A stretch of DNA of 54,703 nucleotides, taken from NCBI GenBank assembly GCA_964622775.1, contig CAZUSO010000015.1:1-54703 (forward strand), read 5' to 3'. Below the pieces are notes generated by a model that was not told where the DNA came from, did not search any database, and saw only the letters and a program-made list of their open reading frames with translations. The DNA comes from CAZUSO01 sp964622775. Its GTDB lineage: Bacteria; Bacteroidota; Bacteroidia; Chitinophagales; Chitinophagaceae. Made by a program: the position numbers and the translations under genes. The first letter of the stretch is position 1. Each line of letters begins with the position of its first letter. Positions 51,845-54,703 of this stretch are shown piece after piece.

Positions 51845-52807
51845 TTAATATTTTCTCTGGGTAACATAGTTTACTAACTCTTCCATAGCCGTTCTTGCTT
51901 CGGATTCGGGAAACTGTTCCAATATATTAATGGCTTCAGTTTGATAGGCCAGCATTTTTTCCCGTGCATATTCGATACCGCCTGATCGCAATACGTAATC
52001 AATAACCTCTTTCACCTTTTCTTTCTTTTTGTTTTCATTTTTTACAATGTAAATAATCTTTCTTCGGGTAGCTTCATCCGTATGTTGTAGCGTATAAATA
52101 AGCGGGAGGGTCATCTTTTTTTCTTTGATATCAATGCCCGTCGGTTTGCCGATATTGTCGTTTCCGTAATCGAACAAATCATCCTTTATCTGGAAACTAA
52201 TGCCAATCTTCTCCCCGAAGGTATGCAGCAATTGTGTTTTGTGTTCATCCAGACTGGCCGACCAGGCGCCGGCTGCACAGGCAGAGGCCAGTAGAGAGGC
52301 CGTCTTGCTGCGTATGATTTCGAAATAGATGTCTTCTTTGATATCTAATTTCCGAGTCTTTTCAATTTGCATCAGCTCACCTTCACTCATTTCTTTTACG
52401 GCGGTTGATACAATCTTCAACAGTTTAAATTCATCATTGTCTAAAGCCAGGAGCAAGCCTTTGGAGAGCAGGTAGTCGCCGACCAATACTGCCACCTTGT
52501 TTTTCCAGATGGCGTTTATGGAAAAAAAACCCCGGCGGGTATTGGCATCATCAACAACATCGTCATGCACCAGTGTGGCGGTATGCAATAATTCGATGAG
52601 CGAAGCAGCCCGGTAGGTAGTATCCGTTACATTGCCCGCAATCCGGGCAGCCAGAAAAACAAACATAGGCCTCATTTGTTTTCCTTTGCGCCGGATGATA
52701 AACTTCATGATTCGATCCAGGAGAGCATTATTGCTTTGAACATTTTCAGAGAATTTCTGTTCAAATATTTCCAGTTCCTGAGCTAAGACTCTTTTGGCGG
52801 AATTCAT
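51845..52807 (-). CDS. Polyprenyl diphosphate synthase (trans, long-chain)
   Basis: A 320-residue all-trans prenyltransferase. The first Asp-rich motif is HDDVVDDANTRRG (DDVVDD at 82-87) and the second is FQIKDDLFDY. It elongates isopentenyl units to a C30-C45 type chain for menaquinone; the chain length cannot be read with certainty. It complements the MqnD route encoded at 6 kb. The ATG at 52807 matches family length. Confidence 0.93.
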   Translation of the reverse strand: MNSAKRVLAQELEIFEQKFSENVQSNNALLDRIMKFIIRRKGKQMRPMFVFLAARIAGNVTDTTYRAASLIELLHTATLVHDDVVDDANTRRGFFSINAIWKNKVAVLVGDYLLSKGLLLALDNDEFKLLKIVSTAVKEMSEGELMQIEKTRKLDIKEDIYFEIIRSKTASLLASACAAGAWSASLDEHKTQLLHTFGEKIGISFQIKDDLFDYGNDNIGKPTGIDIKEKKMTLPLIYTLQHTDEATRRKIIYIVKNENKKKEKVKEVIDYVLRSGGIEYAREKMLAYQTEAINILEQFPESEARTAMEELVNYVTQRKY

Positions 52808-52917
52808 TATAGGTTCCCGTGCTTTTTAAGATGAAGGGATAAAGATAACTAACAAAAGTCGCATGACAATAATATATCCCGAATAGAGGATATTCAAAAC
52901 TGTATTTTAAAATTGAC

Positions 52918-52953
52918 GACTTATGTTGATTGAATGACTTATGTTGATTGAAT
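52918..52953. repeat. Perfect 2 x 18-bp tandem repeat
   Basis: The unit GACTTATGTTGATTGAAT occurs twice in direct succession with no mismatch. Confidence 0.9.
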
Positions 52954-53292
52954 TCAGAGGGATTAGTGATAAGTATGGATTAAGGTTCTCTCTTCCGGCC
53001 GCCGCCAATTTTCATTTTCTCTCATTGCTGCAATCCGAACTTTTAGCGGACATTATAAAAGTAACATTAGCATAAATTTAATAGCGGAAGATATTCGTTT
53101 GATACGTTCTATTATATCTTTGCGAAGATAACTGAAACGTAAGGGGAGGGGAATTTTTGAAATACAAGTATAGCAGAAAGGCGGTGGGTGTTCGGCAAGC
53201 GGCTCTGTAGTATTTTGAAAACAATAGGATTGTGTCCTCTAAAGTATGAGAAAAAAATAGCAAATAAATTTTTTTATTTCAAGATAGTCTTG

Positions 53293-53300
53293 TACTTTTG
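53293..53300 (+). promoter_or_regulatory. -7 promoter element (TACTTTTG) of the OmpA-family gene
   Basis: Perfect TAnnTTTG, giving an untranslated leader of about 78 nt. The region around -33 is A/T only. Confidence 0.55.
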
Positions 53301-53384
53301 CCGTAAACTCGTAATTGATTTTTTAGATAAGCAGTTAATCATTATTAACAATTAAACATTTTTTTTAAATAAACAACTCTCGTT

Positions 53385-54703
53385 ATGGTCAACAAAAAGT
53401 ACATTCTGTTAGCCGGTTTTTGTACAGCTTTAGCTTTACAGCCTGCTTTCGCACAGGAATCAAACACGGCCTCTTGGTCCGGTAGGGATATGACTTACCG
53501 TGGTCAAAGCTATGACGCGTTGGATACCGCTTTCGTTCCTGCTGGAAGAATGCAGCAACAACGCGATTATCTGGACTACAAGTATGCATTCCCTGCAAAG
53601 CCACGCAATATGTGGGAATTAGGGATTGCTACCGGATTGTACAATATCAACGGTGACGTTACTTCCAAGACACCTTTTTCCGCGGTAAACCCGATGGATG
53701 CAATGGGCTTCAGTGCATGGCTGCGTAAATCAATCGGACATACCATGTCCTGGCGCTTACAGTACGTTTATGGTAGCGCTTCCGGCTTCGATTACAGAAC
53801 CAGAAATGCTTCAGTAGTTGATGCTCCCTGGACAAAAGCTGCGTATCCTGATGGCGTACACTCTAACTACAAATTCAAGTCACATGAGTTGACCCTGCAA
53901 TTAGTAGCTGCTACTAATAATATCAGCTTCTATAGGGCTAAAAATACCGTGAGCTTATATGGCTTCGTAGGTGGTGGTGCTTTATTGTGGAAAACTATGG
54001 TTTCCGCTGTTAAAACCAATGGTGACACTTACGATTTCGCTGGCGCTCCGGATTCTAAAGGTCTTTGGAAAGAACGCAAGGATTTCAATACCTGGTATAA
54101 AAAAGAATTGAAGGATGCAGAATGGGTGCTTTCCGGCAATTATAAGAAAGGAACTAATGGTTCCTGGATGAATATGGGTGACTATCAGGTTTCCCCGGTT
54201 GTAACCGGCGGTGTGGGTATCCAATTCAAATTAGGTAATCGCGTATCCCTGCAATTTGAAGAAAAAGTTGCTTATGCTGCTGCAGATGGTTTGGATGGCA
54301 TCACTTTAGATCCCAGAGTTGGTGCCGGATTATCCCCGGATAAAGACCTGACTAACTACGCTTCTGTAGGTTTAGGCTTTAACCTGGGTAATGCTAAGAA
54401 ATCCGTACAGCCTTTGTGGTGGGTGAATCCAATGGATCATATCTACAACGAACTGGCTACTCCGCGTCACATGAGACTGCCTGATCCTGTTCTTCCTGAT
54501 TCGGATGGTGACGGTGTTACTGATCAATTTGACAAATGTCCTGACACTCCGGCCGGTGTAGCTGTGGATTCTCACGGTTGTCCGTTGGATACTGATGGTG
54601 ACGGCGTTCCTGATTATAAAGACAAACAACTGATCACTCCTACAGAATGTCAACCGGTTGATGCCGATGGCGTTGGTAAATGCCCGGATCCTGAATGCTG
54701 CAA
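53385..54703 (+). CDS. OmpA-family outer-membrane protein (partial, runs off the window)
   Basis: At least 439 residues are visible. The signal peptide is MVNKKYILLAGFCTALALQ ending PAFAQ. A beta-barrel region (about 60-370; WELGIATGLYNINGD, VVTGGVGIQFKLGN, ASVGLGFNLGN) is followed by calcium-binding thrombospondin type-3-like repeats (DSDGDGVTDQFDKCPDTP, DTDGDGVPDYKD). Such proteins usually end with an OmpA peptidoglycan-binding domain, which would lie beyond the window. It probably is an abundant porin or structural link between outer membrane and cell wall. Confidence 0.9.
   Translation, partial: MVNKKYILLAGFCTALALQPAFAQESNTASWSGRDMTYRGQSYDALDTAFVPAGRMQQQRDYLDYKYAFPAKPRNMWELGIATGLYNINGDVTSKTPFSAVNPMDAMGFSAWLRKSIGHTMSWRLQYVYGSASGFDYRTRNASVVDAPWTKAAYPDGVHSNYKFKSHELTLQLVAATNNISFYRAKNTVSLYGFVGGGALLWKTMVSAVKTNGDTYDFAGAPDSKGLWKERKDFNTWYKKELKDAEWVLSGNYKKGTNGSWMNMGDYQVSPVVTGGVGIQFKLGNRVSLQFEEKVAYAAADGLDGITLDPRVGAGLSPDKDLTNYASVGLGFNLGNAKKSVQPLWWVNPMDHIYNELATPRHMRLPDPVLPDSDGDGVTDQFDKCPDTPAGVAVDSHGCPLDTDGDGVPDYKDKQLITPTECQPVDADGVGKCPDPECC

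Larger units (their letters stand above)
52808..53384. other. Long intergenic region before the OmpA-type gene
   Basis: A 577-nt gap with no convincing gene. It holds an 18-bp perfect tandem repeat (52918-52953), a TATCTTTG element at 53115-53122 that could start a small RNA or a long leader, and TACTTTTG at 53293-53300. No tRNA or known ncRNA was recognised. Confidence 0.5.

Overview
The window reads as a chromosomal segment of a Bacteroidota bacterium, most likely of the Chitinophagaceae/Sphingobacteriia type. The evidence is -7 promoter elements of the TAnnTTTG type, almost no Shine-Dalgarno sequences, futalosine-pathway menaquinone synthesis (MqnD), an Omp28-type lipoprotein, a GldL-like small membrane protein, an ECF sigma factor next to an anti-sigma/beta-barrel fusion, and a TopA whose C-terminus has GxxGP repeats and a lysine-rich tail. 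Most of the window is ordinary housekeeping DNA. No rRNA or tRNA gene was seen.

Layout. 0-13.6 kb: thiolase, M28 peptidase, PaaE-like reductase, a tetrapyrrole-methylase-fold methyltransferase with cytidylate kinase, MqnD, glutamate racemase, Omp28 lipoprotein, a secreted unknown, an RluD-type pseudouridine synthase, two small membrane proteins and an aldehyde dehydrogenase. 14-22.5 kb: topA, dgt, a frameshifted fluoride channel gene (fluC/crcB), dnaX with a probable slippage site, a GT28-like glycosyltransferase and an LpxH-like phosphoesterase. 22.5-29.7 kb: a decayed IS4-type transposase, rbfA, a LolC/E-like permease, a sigma/anti-sigma pair and gltX. 29.8-38.7 kb: a SWIM/SNF2 ATPase, then the envelope cluster uppS-bamA-skp-skp.

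38.7-40.3 kb holds the most unusual piece: the remains of a type II-C CRISPR-Cas9 locus. A cas9 5' part on the minus strand is broken by a nonsense codon in RuvC-I and a one-base frameshift, and it is cut off before RuvC-II and HNH. The cut lies at a 17-nt piece of CRISPR repeat. Divergent from it is an apparently intact tracrRNA with a -7 element, an anti-repeat complementary to that repeat piece, a nexus hairpin and a rho-independent terminator. No cas1, cas2 or array remains.

40.4-54.7 kb: hmuS, trxA, smc, a CPA1 Na+/H+ antiporter, lpxK, superoxide dismutase, an AhpC-AhpD peroxidase pair of the actinobacterial type, a PhaB-like reductase, a polyprenyl diphosphate synthase and the start of an OmpA-family porin that runs off the window.

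Functional themes are envelope assembly (BamA, Skp, LpxK, LpxH-like, UppS, MurI, Lol-like permease, OmpA), respiratory quinone supply (MqnD and the polyprenyl synthase), oxidative-stress defence (SOD, AhpC/D, Trx) and DNA maintenance (TopA, DnaX, SMC, Dgt). Several scars (cas9 relic, IS4 relic, an rbfA 5' ghost, the fluC frameshift) show local genome decay.
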